Assembly: GCA_024692905.1 (NCBI GenBank) | Contig: JAILLY010000076.1 | Coordinates: 20,597 to 84,596 of the forward strand | Length of the DNA: 64,000 nt | Reading direction: 5' to 3' | DNA from: Lachnospiraceae bacterium | Lineage (GTDB): Bacteria > Bacillota > Clostridia > Lachnospirales > Lachnospiraceae | Shown here: piece by piece, positions 8,141 through 17,711 of the stretch | Numbering within the stretch: position 1 is the first letter of the stretch | Layout: each line of letters opens with the position of its first letter | Position numbers and translations under genes: made by a program | The notes under the pieces: model-generated | What the model saw: the letters and a program-made list of their open reading frames with translations, nothing else | The model's database searches: none | Told to the model about the DNA's origin: nothing

Positions 8141-10363
8141 TCACTTCACGGAACCCGACTTGCCGAGAGGACATGCCTCGGTCATATAGGTGTTTCCGTA
8201 TATATCGTATACGATATACCTTCCGTATGTATCAAGATTATCAAACGGCGCCCTGCTTCTCTTAAGCTTTAAGTCCTTTGCCTTATAGACATCACCGTAT
8301 GTATCATAATCCCAGTTTCCTTTTTCATCCATGTATTCAAGCAAAAGTTCGATCTCATCGCTGTCCTCAAGATAGTATGCCGTGTCCTCATCTTCACCGG
8401 AAGTTATATCTCCGAAACAGTATCCCAGGATCACTCCGTCCTTATGCGCATCATCATAATAAAGATAAATGAACGCCTCGCTTCCGTTTATAAGGACCGG
8501 AATGCGTCCGAACTTGGCAACTTCACCGGTACCCGGATCTTCATGCATCATGGTGGCATAGAAAGGAACCGTATAACCGTTTATAGAAAACCATTCCGTC
8601 GGATTAACAAGCGCAAGGCGGTTCTTTCCGTCAACACTGCAGTTATAATCCCTTCCCATGAGTATCAGCAGTTCCTCTCCGTTTATCTCATCCGTAAACA
8701 TGAGGGTTAGCTCGACATGGTCAATAAGATCCCACGCATCATTCGAAAGACTGACCGCATAATAACCGTTTTCCGTCTTCTTTGCTTCAAGCGTATAGGT
8801 TGCGGTCTCGTTATACTCATCCGTCTCATCATCTCCTGCCGTCTCGACTGCGGCTTCCGACTCCATTTCCGCAGCTTCCGTCTCGGCAACTTCCTCGTAG
8901 GATTCTATATACCAGCTTCCCCCGTACTGGGATACGACTTCTTCACCTTCATGCGCGAGGCGCCTTGACATAAGGTTATCATAAAAGGCAATGACATTCT
9001 TATCATAACCTAAGCCTACCATTGATTCCCTGCCGTCTTCATATGCATAAAACGCATCGAAGGGACTGTATACGAGCAGGCCGTGTCCGAAGGGATAATC
9101 GCTGTCCGTATATACCACGGCATTGTTGACCCAGTTTATAAGGGCAGGTGATGCATCAGTGTAAAGATTGATGGCAAGCGTCTGAAGGTCAATGGAATCA
9201 GATCCTTTATATTCACCGGCCACGGTCATACTGTTGCTGCGTGCCCTGACATACTCTTCATAGCCCTCCGTTTTTTTAACTGAAGCGGCGATCGAGGAAA
9301 TATAATTGGAATATGCCGCATATAATCTCTCGATATAGTCGATACGGATCACTGAGATCGAACTGACCGCCTTATACTCATGGATCGCGGCCATATATCC
9401 CTGAGCAGCCTTCTCGCACAGTTTCTGCGGTTCCCTGTCAAGGAGTTCAAGGAGCTGCGTATAATTCATGCCTATACCGCTGACTGTGCTCTCGGCTCCG
9501 ACCATATAGGTGGCATGCGCACCGAGGCTCATACCCATCTCAAGAGTACACATATTGCAGGCATCGAAGATAACCGCATCAAAGTCAACTCCCGCTTTAT
9601 CAAGCTCCCTCTTTATTTCATAGTCATACATCCAGCCGAAGGTATTTCCTTCAGAATCCCTGAACCCTTTGCCCAGCTGATCCATTCCGAACCCTACGGG
9701 TGCACCGCCGCCGTGATCCCAAAGCACCAGAGTATAATTTGCCGCAGGATATTTGGCTGATGCAAACTTGATGAAATCCGAAAGGTCTCCTTCGCTCGTC
9801 ATTGTAGTCCTTCCGAGCTTTTGGACTTCATATATACCTTCATTATCAATGGCATACCGGGTCACTTCACCGTCGGGGATGAGATTGTTCTGCCAGTCAT
9901 TGGCGCCTCCGCACTCAAGCACCACATTAACACCGTCGGGGATCGTCGCATCAAGCATCTCCTTAATGTCGGCGGTAGCATATCCTCCCGGCGACTTATC
10001 ATTTCCGCTCTCAAGGTCGCTTCCGACCATATATATCATAAGGGTACGCAGCGCCTCGTTGCCGGACGGTTTCTTCATTGCCGGCGGCTTGGGTATCTCT
10101 TCTTCAAGTTCAAGAGTAATGTCGGGAACGGCTTCGCTTGCGTTATCCTCTTCATCCTCGGCAGCCACATCCTCCCCGGCAGCCTCCGCCACGGTATCAT
10201 CCACGTCCGCCATGCCGTCATCCGCCCCGCGGGACGGTACATGATTGATATTTATGTTTACCGTATTGGGCAGGCTGAGTCCGTCCGCTTCGGCAAGCGG
10301 AGCACATGAAGCCAGTAACACAGCGGCAGCAACGGCTGCACATAAAAGTTTGAACCTCTTCAT
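8141..10363 (-). CDS. Clostripain-family (C11) cysteine peptidase lipoprotein
   Basis: I place the start at the ATG at 10363, behind AAGGAGGG, giving 740 residues; the frame stays open to 10411. Residues 1-20 are a lipoprotein signal ending in the lipobox LLASC, so Cys20 should be lipidated and the protein anchored outside the membrane. A linker rich in Asp, Glu and Ala (about 45-95) precedes the caspase-like C11 core. Its catalytic His is in LWDHGGG (about His217) and its Cys in FDACNMC (about Cys269), matching the His-Cys dyad of clan CD. The region near 490-520 is acidic and low in complexity. C11 enzymes usually cut after Arg or Lys and can self-activate. It lies 25 bases after the RyR-papain gene, and substrates are unknown. 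Confidence 0.9.
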   Translation of the reverse strand: MKRFKLLCAAVAAAVLLASCAPLAEADGLSLPNTVNININHVPSRGADDGMADVDDTVAEAAGEDVAAEDEEDNASEAVPDITLELEEEIPKPPAMKKPSGNEALRTLMIYMVGSDLESGNDKSPGGYATADIKEMLDATIPDGVNVVLECGGANDWQNNLIPDGEVTRYAIDNEGIYEVQKLGRTTMTSEGDLSDFIKFASAKYPAANYTLVLWDHGGGAPVGFGMDQLGKGFRDSEGNTFGWMYDYEIKRELDKAGVDFDAVIFDACNMCTLEMGMSLGAHATYMVGAESTVSGIGMNYTQLLELLDREPQKLCEKAAQGYMAAIHEYKAVSSISVIRIDYIERLYAAYSNYISSIAASVKKTEGYEEYVRARSNSMTVAGEYKGSDSIDLQTLAINLYTDASPALINWVNNAVVYTDSDYPFGHGLLVYSPFDAFYAYEDGRESMVGLGYDKNVIAFYDNLMSRRLAHEGEEVVSQYGGSWYIESYEEVAETEAAEMESEAAVETAGDDETDEYNETATYTLEAKKTENGYYAVSLSNDAWDLIDHVELTLMFTDEINGEELLILMGRDYNCSVDGKNRLALVNPTEWFSINGYTVPFYATMMHEDPGTGEVAKFGRIPVLINGSEAFIYLYYDDAHKDGVILGYCFGDITSGEDEDTAYYLEDSDEIELLLEYMDEKGNWDYDTYGDVYKAKDLKLKRSRAPFDNLDTYGRYIVYDIYGNTYMTEACPLGKSGSVK

Positions 10364-10388
10364 TTTCACCCTCCTTGATAAATGATCC

Positions 10389-13300
10389 TTACATATCCTC
10401 CGTAAACGCACCTATCATAAGATTATGATATTTGCCGTTCTGAGCATTTATTACCCTGTGAACGTCCTGCCATCCGTAGTTTATATCCTTATAAAAACTC
10501 TCTCCCGGATGCGAGCCGGCCCTCAGCAGATATCCGTTATAATCACAGTCCTGTTCGATCCCTATATTCCCTCCGTCAAGTTTTACGACCACCGAGAAAT
10601 ACTCACCTCTTTTAAGAGTCACGGGTTCCGAAAGATCTATCGTATAATATCCGTCATAATAAAGCCTCCCACCGGTATATCCCGCTTCCACTCCGGATCC
10701 GGGATCCGAAGGATCCGTAAGGTTTTTATATATGCTGACCGTATAATCCGCACCGTCCGGCCGCATCTTCCCCGCATATACCGTTACCGCACGCAGGAGC
10801 TCTTCCTCATGTCCGCCCTGTCCGCTGACGCAGAAAACATTGGCTCCCTCATTAAGAAAATCACAGCGTATATTGGGAACAGTCATCTGGGTGTCATAGC
10901 AGTACTGATTATCAAAGCCGTCATCGGAAGCCTGCATATCGATAACATAGGCTTCCGGAACGATCGTTGGATCCTCGTAGGACAGCCAGAAGTATGATTC
11001 TTCCTTAAGTGCGGTCTTATCCTGCCAGCTGTTCCTTACAAGCCAGGCACCGTCCCTTTCGGGCTCCACAAAAAAATAATCCTTTGGAAAATCATCATCC
11101 CAGCCTATCACGACCACCGCATGATCTCCGTAGGAATCATCAAGATCATAGGTGTACTGGGCATTCGTTCCCGCGTTATAATACCTTCCACGCCCGTCAC
11201 CGTAATAAATGATCCCCGCACCGCCGTTCTCGACTATGGCCTGTTTGACATGCGAAGGATTGGCACGGATGTTTAAGAACATAACATTACGAAGATGGGC
11301 GGCATCCCTGCCTTCATATCCCTCGGGGAGTCCGTTTTTAAGTATGTCACCGGCAGTACCGTAGGGAATGAGTTCCTCATCCACTATCCCTCTGCGTTTC
11401 ATAAGTGCAAGCGCCGCATATTTGGGGTCTCCTCCCGCATCAAGAAACGGATCGTCCTTACCGGCATATTCAAGGCTGTCGCCGGTATCACCCATAGTGG
11501 GCGATGCACCTTTATGATAGGTGGCATATGCAAGCTGAAGTTCGCTGTAATCGACATCCGTACCAACAAGTCCCTGCTTAAGCATCGACAGTTCAGCCAG
11601 AGACACTGCCGCATGAACCCAGCATGTTCCAAGATCTCCCTGATCCCTTGTGGCGGGATACATGCTCTCAAGCGTTTTGGAAAGCATGGGATCGTCATAA
11701 CTTAAAGGATAAGCCGCCGGAGGTGTATAATCGGCATCAGGCACAAACCTTATCATCCCGTCCCCGAGCAAAGACCTTATTTCCTCATAGGAAACCGAAT
11801 CCGAGACCGCCGTTACCTCGTCAGTATACGGAGCCGGTTTAAAGCCCGGAACATGTGACCCCTTCTTTAAGGCCTTCCGGCCGGACGCAGCCGCCCAGAC
11901 AAGCCCGAGTATGAGTATAAGAAGAAGTATGATAAGGATATACTTCCTTCGATCGGTCCTGTTCCTTACTTCAGGTATCTTTCCGCCGTTATCTTTGATA
12001 TCCTTAAACAGCCGGCAGGTGACAACTACGTTATCCCTGTCCATCTGTTTATAATCAAGATTTTTGCCGGTGACGGTATTCTCCGTTTGTGAAAGAGCAT
12101 CAAGTTCATCCCAGGGGATAAGGCATGCATGTATCCTTGATACGGGATCCTTGGAAATGCGTACCGACTGGTCTTCTTCGTGCATCCGTATACGTTCCTT
12201 AAGGACTTCGTCGCTCATGCGCGTATATCCCATCGTATAATGGAATGCACACCACCTTAAATGCTCTGTCTTTCCGAGATTATCAAGCGTTTTGCCGTTT
12301 AACCTCTCAGGATCGGTCATGTCCAGTCTTTCAAGAAGTGCCGACAGATAATCCGCACTTGCCCGACAGCTCATCCGGCTGAAATAATCACAGTCAAGCC
12401 ACTGTTCTTCTGACGAGCCGTCCTCACCGCAGTAATAATGGTTTATCCTGCGGGCAAGAACATCCATTCCGTCCCCATACAGTATGTTTATGTCAAAGAC
12501 ACTTGATTCAACGTTCGTGCCGTCAATGCGGGTGCATATGACTTTATCGTTATAGACGCAGTATACGGGAAGCTTATGCCCGGATGCCTTAAGTACGTCC
12601 GTAAGGCCGTAGGTTATCTCACTGCCGGTATCCTCGTTTCCTACCGCAACCATGAGTCCCGTAAGTGTACCGGCTTTCTTTCTTAAGTAATCCGTAAGTT
12701 CCCTGCTGCGCCCGTCATAAGGCATAAATGATATATCATAGTTTTCGGTTATACCGGGATATCTTGATATAAAGAAGCCGTTCCTTTTATCCACGTCGGG
12801 ATCGAACACGGCTGCATGAAATGTGCTTCCGTAAAACTGACCGTTTGCAACGAGTTTGCGGAGTATCTCCTGACCGATACATCCGAATCCGATAAGGAGT
12901 ATATCGACATCATTTACGGCCTTTGCCTTATCATCAAAATCTATGCTCCTGCATATGGGATATTCCTTCATCAGAAGCCTTGCGGCAAGCTCGGCCCTGT
13001 TATAGATCCTTACCGTACCGTATCCGTAATGATCATGGAGCGCCTGAAGATCATGTCCTGCCTCAGCCCTTGAAGCAAACATCACAAGCTCGGTCCGCAA
13101 AGGATCGACGCCGTACTGCTTAAGACATTCGCGCATCTTAAGTGCATATACGAGGTTACCGTTATCATCCGCCGAAACCGCACTCAACCGGAACCTGCAC
13201 TTTCCCTTACCTATATGCAGGCTCTTTAAGAATGAGAGCTCCGGCCCTGTCGCGGCACTGTCAGAATACCATAAACCGCCCATGCGCCTTATCTCGGCTT

Positions 13301-13811
13301 CATAGGCATTCCCGTTCCCGACGAAAACTATCGACGTATGACTGTTCCCGGAAAGAGTACGTGCAAGCGCGATCGAGTTATCGTCAATACCGTATATGAG
13401 CTCAACGTCGTTGATATACAAAAGCCATGTACGGAGCCTTCGGATAAGGCTCTGGCCAAGGACAAGGATAACGACGCTCACAAGTGAATAATATGCAAAG
13501 AAATGTATGGTCCAGTAATACAGGGAAGTCCAGAAGGTCTTTCCTGCTATCTGCATATAGGCAGAATAGTTATTGCCTCCGGCATTGCCGAACATCCGGC
13601 CGATATCCACGACCGTCCTCAGCACGGCTATCAGCGGCTCGCCGGAATATGAGGATGCGTTTATCGATCCGTATATGATAAGTCCTCCGGCGATAGCTAC
13701 CGTAAATGCCACTCCGGTCCATCTCCCGTTACGGTCCGCATCGATCGCAAGGGCAAGGATCAGAGCAAGGAACACTGCCATTGATAATAAGATTACTGAA
13801 ATACTTCCCAT
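10389..13811 (-). CDS. Membrane receptor-protease: Rossmann (TrkA-N-like) + RyR domain inside, papain (C1) + lectin-like domain outside
   Basis: The product has 1140 residues. Three membrane segments (about 4-22, 32-50, 94-118) precede two Rossmann-like units. The first is near 135-290; the second is near 300-440 with LLIGFGCIGQEI, resembling TrkA-N/RCK nucleotide-binding domains. A RyR-like domain follows (about 510-600) with TEHLRW, LIPWDEL and a closing DRDNV. A fourth membrane helix (624-641) has RRK on its N-side. The rest is a papain-like C1 peptidase with catalytic Cys730 (DLGTCW), His897 (GDHAVVVIGW) and Asn927 (VRNSW). A lectin-like tail (about 975-1130) is typical of clostridial C1 proteins. 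Positive-inside charges put Rossmann and RyR in the cytoplasm and the protease outside. Ligand-gated proteolysis is inferred. Confidence 0.85.
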   Translation of the reverse strand: MGSISVILLSMAVFLALILALAIDADRNGRWTGVAFTVAIAGGLIIYGSINASSYSGEPLIAVLRTVVDIGRMFGNAGGNNYSAYMQIAGKTFWTSLYYWTIHFFAYYSLVSVVILVLGQSLIRRLRTWLLYINDVELIYGIDDNSIALARTLSGNSHTSIVFVGNGNAYEAEIRRMGGLWYSDSAATGPELSFLKSLHIGKGKCRFRLSAVSADDNGNLVYALKMRECLKQYGVDPLRTELVMFASRAEAGHDLQALHDHYGYGTVRIYNRAELAARLLMKEYPICRSIDFDDKAKAVNDVDILLIGFGCIGQEILRKLVANGQFYGSTFHAAVFDPDVDKRNGFFISRYPGITENYDISFMPYDGRSRELTDYLRKKAGTLTGLMVAVGNEDTGSEITYGLTDVLKASGHKLPVYCVYNDKVICTRIDGTNVESSVFDINILYGDGMDVLARRINHYYCGEDGSSEEQWLDCDYFSRMSCRASADYLSALLERLDMTDPERLNGKTLDNLGKTEHLRWCAFHYTMGYTRMSDEVLKERIRMHEEDQSVRISKDPVSRIHACLIPWDELDALSQTENTVTGKNLDYKQMDRDNVVVTCRLFKDIKDNGGKIPEVRNRTDRRKYILIILLLILILGLVWAAASGRKALKKGSHVPGFKPAPYTDEVTAVSDSVSYEEIRSLLGDGMIRFVPDADYTPPAAYPLSYDDPMLSKTLESMYPATRDQGDLGTCWVHAAVSLAELSMLKQGLVGTDVDYSELQLAYATYHKGASPTMGDTGDSLEYAGKDDPFLDAGGDPKYAALALMKRRGIVDEELIPYGTAGDILKNGLPEGYEGRDAAHLRNVMFLNIRANPSHVKQAIVENGGAGIIYYGDGRGRYYNAGTNAQYTYDLDDSYGDHAVVVIGWDDDFPKDYFFVEPERDGAWLVRNSWQDKTALKEESYFWLSYEDPTIVPEAYVIDMQASDDGFDNQYCYDTQMTVPNIRCDFLNEGANVFCVSGQGGHEEELLRAVTVYAGKMRPDGADYTVSIYKNLTDPSDPGSGVEAGYTGGRLYYDGYYTIDLSEPVTLKRGEYFSVVVKLDGGNIGIEQDCDYNGYLLRAGSHPGESFYKDINYGWQDVHRVINAQNGKYHNLMIGAFTEDM

Positions 13812-13844
13812 ATAACCTCCCGGGGTAATAACAATAATAAACGA

Positions 13845-16616
13845 TCAATCATCCGGAAGGAGTGATTGTATTTCTTCATCAATCCTCTGCCTGTCCTTCT
13901 CTGTCAGGATACCTTTTTCAATATATAGATCAGTAGCGGCTGCCGCTCCATCAAGTATGTCTTCTTTACTGTATTTGCCTCCGGTCATGATCTCCATAAG
14001 CATATCCGACAATTCCTGAGACCCCAGATACTCGGAATTATTATCAAAGCAAACCATAAACAGAAAACTATATGCCGCATTTTCATAATCTCCAATTCTT
14101 TTGTATGAATCGGCAGCATATTTGTAGCTGGTTTTTATCATACTCCAGTTACTGCCCTGTGTATTCTCCTTGATATACTCAGCTGCAGCTTTTTCTAAAT
14201 ATCCGGCGGCATTGGCATAATCCATTTTATCGTCATAATAGATCTCTGCAAACATCCGATACATGTCAGCCGAAACATACTCTGCCTCCTCTGCTTTCAT
14301 CAAATAATCCAATGCTGTATCATTATCATCATTATCATAACAGATCGAGCCGAGCCGGAATAATACCTCACCGTCATCCGAACCGGCCTGCTCATAATAT
14401 TCCCGTGCCTTTTCCCTATCCGCTTCAACCCCAAGGCCTTCATAATATATGTTTCCAAGATATTTATTTGCCTTGAAGCTGCCGCTTTCCCCTGCCTTCT
14501 TAAAGCATTTCATGGCATTCTCATAATCAGGCTTGTCAGAAAGGTGACCCTCATAATACAATCTGCCCACATTATACATTCCTGCCCCGTTATCATCCTC
14601 CTTTTGAGCCGCCTGCATATAGTAGTCCTTTGCGGCCTCGTAATCCGTTTTCACTCCATATCCGTTTTCATACATTAATCCTATAAAATCAAGCGCCTGG
14701 GCACTTCCGGACCAGGCTGCCCTTTCAAAATACTGCAGCGCTTCCTCGTCCCTGCTGTTAACAAAAAAATACCTGCCCTGTCTGAATGCCGACTCTACAC
14801 TCCCCATCTCCATTCCCTTATTGAAATATTCAAGTGCCTTGTCTTCGCTGGTCTCTACTCCATATCCGTTAAGATACATCTCACCGATACTGGCATATGC
14901 ATCTACATAACTGTGTTCTGCGGCAAGCTCATAGTATTCCATTGAACGTGTATAATCAGGCTCACCATCCTTCGTTCCGTACTTTCCGTCACGGAAGAGG
15001 TTCCCGAGCTTCCAATAGGCCTTGGCATATCCGGCTTCAGACGATTTAGTATACCAGTTATATGCCTCGTTTATATCCTCTACCACGTCCCCGTTACCGT
15101 ATTCATACTGAATTGCTATATTATACATCGCTACCGGATTGCCGAGATCTGCGGCCTTATCGTAAAACCTGCGGGCTTCATGCGCATTGGGCTCGATCCC
15201 TTCACCCTTGCCATACATATATCCGGCCATATTCATACTGGCTATATTTCCGGCCTCTGCGGCCTTTTTGTAATGATCAAGCGAGTCACGAAATGCCTTG
15301 TCGGCATTTACGTCTTTATCCTGGAGAGCATACAATTCACCTATGCAGTGATTTGAATTGCCTGCATAAAAGGGATCCAGTGCGGTCAGTTTTTCATAGT
15401 ATATAAAAGCCTTTTCATAATCCTTATCTATACCGCCGTAACCGTCCTTATAAATATCGCCTATAGTGGAGCTTGCAGCGGACGCAATATCGCGTACACT
15501 GCTGGATTCGGCCTTTTCCAAATATCCTATGATCTCATCGGTATCGGGTTTCTCTTCGGAAATGCAGTCTTTTATCATCAATCCCTTGTAATAATTCGCT
15601 TCAAGGCATCCGTTTGCAAGTGCCTCGTCAATAAGTGCTCCGGCCTCATCAAGATCCACAGAAACCCCATATCCGTTTTTATATAGGGAAGCAAGCCCGA
15701 TACGTGCCAGATCACTCCCCTTATCCACTCCATTCTGAAAATGTGTCACGGCTGATCCATAATCATAATCCCTTACATCCAGCAACCCGAGATAATAAAA
15801 CGCATCTGCCGATCCGTGCCGGGCTGCGATCTCAAATTCCGCCCGTGCCTTATCATTATCCTCAGTCCCGCGGTACTCGGAATAGAATGCTTCAAGTCCT
15901 CTGGCCATATGATCAGGCCGCAAAATAATAAAAGCGGCCGCGGCAAGACATAAAGCAAGCACTGCGGCTGCTATACCGAATATGGCTTTCCTTTTCTTTT
16001 TTGAACGCTTTTTGTCCTCAATCTTCTTTACCAGATCCTCATCATTCATCTGCGGATGCTGCAGGATCGTTGTGATGTATTCGCGAAGCTCATGGATATG
16101 TTTGTTAAGGGGATTGGAAACCGCATCAAGCCAATGAACACGTGTAAGATAGTATTCAAGTTCATCATTCATATCAGATTTGGTCAACCGAAAAGGAACT
16201 ATTGTCCTGCCCGCGTTGAAAGCCAGTGCAACTTCATTCATTACCTGCTTGGATGCGTTGGATTCATCGGTATATACAAGGACAAGAACCTTTGCAGTTG
16301 CAATACCGTATTTGATCGCGGATACCCACTCCTGTCCGGGCATTATATCCCTCGGAGCGTACCAGCATTTGATACCATGATGCTCGAAATTCGCCACTAT
16401 CGCATCAGCAACATTTTTATTATGTGACGAATAACTGATGAACACATCATAGTTTCCTTTTGTATCATCAGAAGCAGATATTGACTCTTCAAATGTATTC
16501 CCGTTTATAGGCTCAACTTGGGGCGACTCATCTGCCTGTCCTGTAAGCGGTGCTCCGCACGACTTACAAAACATGGCTCCATCCTTACACTCGGTTCCGC
16601 ACTGTCTGCAAAACAT
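13845..16616 (-). CDS. Zinc-ribbon / TIR / transmembrane / Sel1-repeat protein
   Basis: Start chosen at the ATG at 16616 behind AGAGGTGG, giving 923 residues. Residues 1-20 form a zinc ribbon with Cys3, Cys6, Cys17 and Cys20 (Cys10 is extra). A TIR domain of the bacterial TIR_2 type spans about 55-185 with YDVFISYSS, CWYAPRDI and a Glu near 128 (VMNEVALAF), where NADase TIRs have their catalytic Glu. A single membrane helix lies at about 211-233 after a Lys-rich stretch, placing TIR inside. About fifteen Sel1-like helical repeats (about 250-870) follow, with the pattern A-x-LG-x-x-Y-x-x-G and YY-x-x-A; they should lie outside. It is the first gene of the cassette, behind its own promoter. By eye it is more AT-rich than truB. 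NAD cleavage or a signalling nucleotide product is inferred, not shown. Confidence 0.88.
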   Translation of the reverse strand: MFCRQCGTECKDGAMFCKSCGAPLTGQADESPQVEPINGNTFEESISASDDTKGNYDVFISYSSHNKNVADAIVANFEHHGIKCWYAPRDIMPGQEWVSAIKYGIATAKVLVLVYTDESNASKQVMNEVALAFNAGRTIVPFRLTKSDMNDELEYYLTRVHWLDAVSNPLNKHIHELREYITTILQHPQMNDEDLVKKIEDKKRSKKKRKAIFGIAAAVLALCLAAAAFIILRPDHMARGLEAFYSEYRGTEDNDKARAEFEIAARHGSADAFYYLGLLDVRDYDYGSAVTHFQNGVDKGSDLARIGLASLYKNGYGVSVDLDEAGALIDEALANGCLEANYYKGLMIKDCISEEKPDTDEIIGYLEKAESSSVRDIASAASSTIGDIYKDGYGGIDKDYEKAFIYYEKLTALDPFYAGNSNHCIGELYALQDKDVNADKAFRDSLDHYKKAAEAGNIASMNMAGYMYGKGEGIEPNAHEARRFYDKAADLGNPVAMYNIAIQYEYGNGDVVEDINEAYNWYTKSSEAGYAKAYWKLGNLFRDGKYGTKDGEPDYTRSMEYYELAAEHSYVDAYASIGEMYLNGYGVETSEDKALEYFNKGMEMGSVESAFRQGRYFFVNSRDEEALQYFERAAWSGSAQALDFIGLMYENGYGVKTDYEAAKDYYMQAAQKEDDNGAGMYNVGRLYYEGHLSDKPDYENAMKCFKKAGESGSFKANKYLGNIYYEGLGVEADREKAREYYEQAGSDDGEVLFRLGSICYDNDDNDTALDYLMKAEEAEYVSADMYRMFAEIYYDDKMDYANAAGYLEKAAAEYIKENTQGSNWSMIKTSYKYAADSYKRIGDYENAAYSFLFMVCFDNNSEYLGSQELSDMLMEIMTGGKYSKEDILDGAAAATDLYIEKGILTEKDRQRIDEEIQSLLPDD

Positions 16617-16716
16617 GATATCCACCTCTTTCCAAAATGACATATATGACGGCCGCTGCCGTTATGAACGGTTTATCCGTATCCCGGACGCATGAAAACA
16701 AGCCGGCACATACTAA

Positions 16717-16745
16717 ATATTATCACATCCCGGGGGAATTTCCAA
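16717..16745 (-). promoter_or_regulatory. Promoter of the TIR/RyR/C11 cassette
   Basis: On the minus strand TTGGAA (16740-16745), exactly 17 bases, then TAATAT (16717-16722). It lies between the truB stop and the TIR gene start and leaves a leader of about 95 bases. A small palindrome GGAAATTCC overlaps the -35 box and could be an operator. No terminator is visible after truB, so read-through is also possible. Confidence 0.65.
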
Positions 16746-16785
16746 TACAGAGGAGGAGAGGTCCATATTACGTTAAAGGGGTTTG

Positions 16786-17685
16786 TCAGGAAATGAACAT
16801 CTTAAATACTTTATACAGACCTGAAGAAGGATCAAGATCATATAATGCTGCAAAGTCACCGTTTGAGCCGTATACGCGGAACCTAAGCGACTTCACATCC
16901 GATACCTTTACCGCTGCAGCATCGCTCTTCTTAAACGGATTTCCGTTCATGAGGAGTTTATCCGCTCCCTCACTCATTACTATACTTCCGCAGTCTTCAA
17001 ACAGCTTTTCGACCGGTATCAGATGTTCCTCAAGACTTCCCTCATCCGCCCACTCCTGCACGGTCGAAAGCTTTACTGCCGAATCAGCGGTAAAGTCACC
17101 CGAGCGCGTCCTTATAAGGCTCTCCATCGCAGCGCCGCATCCGAGCTTTGCTCCTATATCATGACAGAGCGTGCGTATATAGGTTCCCTTGGAACAGGTT
17201 ACGTGAAGCCGCACACGCGGCAGATCGATACTTATTATATCGATCGAATGGATCGTGACCGGTCGCGGCTTACGCTCAATCTCCTTACCCTCGCGGGCAA
17301 GCTCATAGAGTTTCTTACCCCCGACCTTTATTGCGGAATACATAGGCGGGATCTGTTCAATATCACCGGTAAAATCCTTTATGACCGAAGTGACATCCCC
17401 GGCAGACAGGCTGACTTCGTTTCTTTTAAGTACTGTCCCCGAGATATCCTGGGTATCCGTAACAATACCAAAAAGGAGTACTGTTTCGTACTCCTTGGTC
17501 TTATCGGTAAGCATATCGCACACACGTGTCGCACTCCCCAGACAGACCGGAAGGACTCCTTGTGCATCCGGGTCGAGCGTTCCGGTATGCCCTATCTTCT
17601 TCTGCCTGCAGATACCGCGAAGCTTTGCCACAACATCATGTGATGTGTATCCGCGCTCCTTATATATGTTAAGTATCCCGTTCAT
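16786..17685 (-). CDS. truB: tRNA pseudouridine(55) synthase TruB
   Basis: The 299-residue product matches family length. The catalytic motif GHTGTLDPDAQGVL near residue 35 holds the nucleophilic Asp that isomerises U55 in the T-loop of tRNAs. DKTKEY and the GTYIRTLCHDIG motif are also present. A PUA-like tail of about 60 residues ends the protein. It starts 26 bases after the nrnA stop and is the last standard gene of the nusA-infB operon before the inserted cassette. Confidence 0.97.
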   Translation of the reverse strand: MNGILNIYKERGYTSHDVVAKLRGICRQKKIGHTGTLDPDAQGVLPVCLGSATRVCDMLTDKTKEYETVLLFGIVTDTQDISGTVLKRNEVSLSAGDVTSVIKDFTGDIEQIPPMYSAIKVGGKKLYELAREGKEIERKPRPVTIHSIDIISIDLPRVRLHVTCSKGTYIRTLCHDIGAKLGCGAAMESLIRTRSGDFTADSAVKLSTVQEWADEGSLEEHLIPVEKLFEDCGSIVMSEGADKLLMNGNPFKKSDAAAVKVSDVKSLRFRVYGSNGDFAALYDLDPSSGLYKVFKMFIS

Positions 17686-17711
17686 TTCACCTTATCTTCC
17701 GGAAGCCTTAC

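Noticed and set aside
8141..16616. Assigning the TIR cassette to Thoeris or CBASS defence
   Set aside because: There is no ThsA-like SIR2/SLOG effector and no cGAS-like cyclase. The domain set is different.
13845..16616. CRISPR-like or tandem DNA repeat inside the TIR gene
   Set aside because: The periodicity is of Sel1 protein repeats with diverged codons, not identical DNA repeats with spacers.
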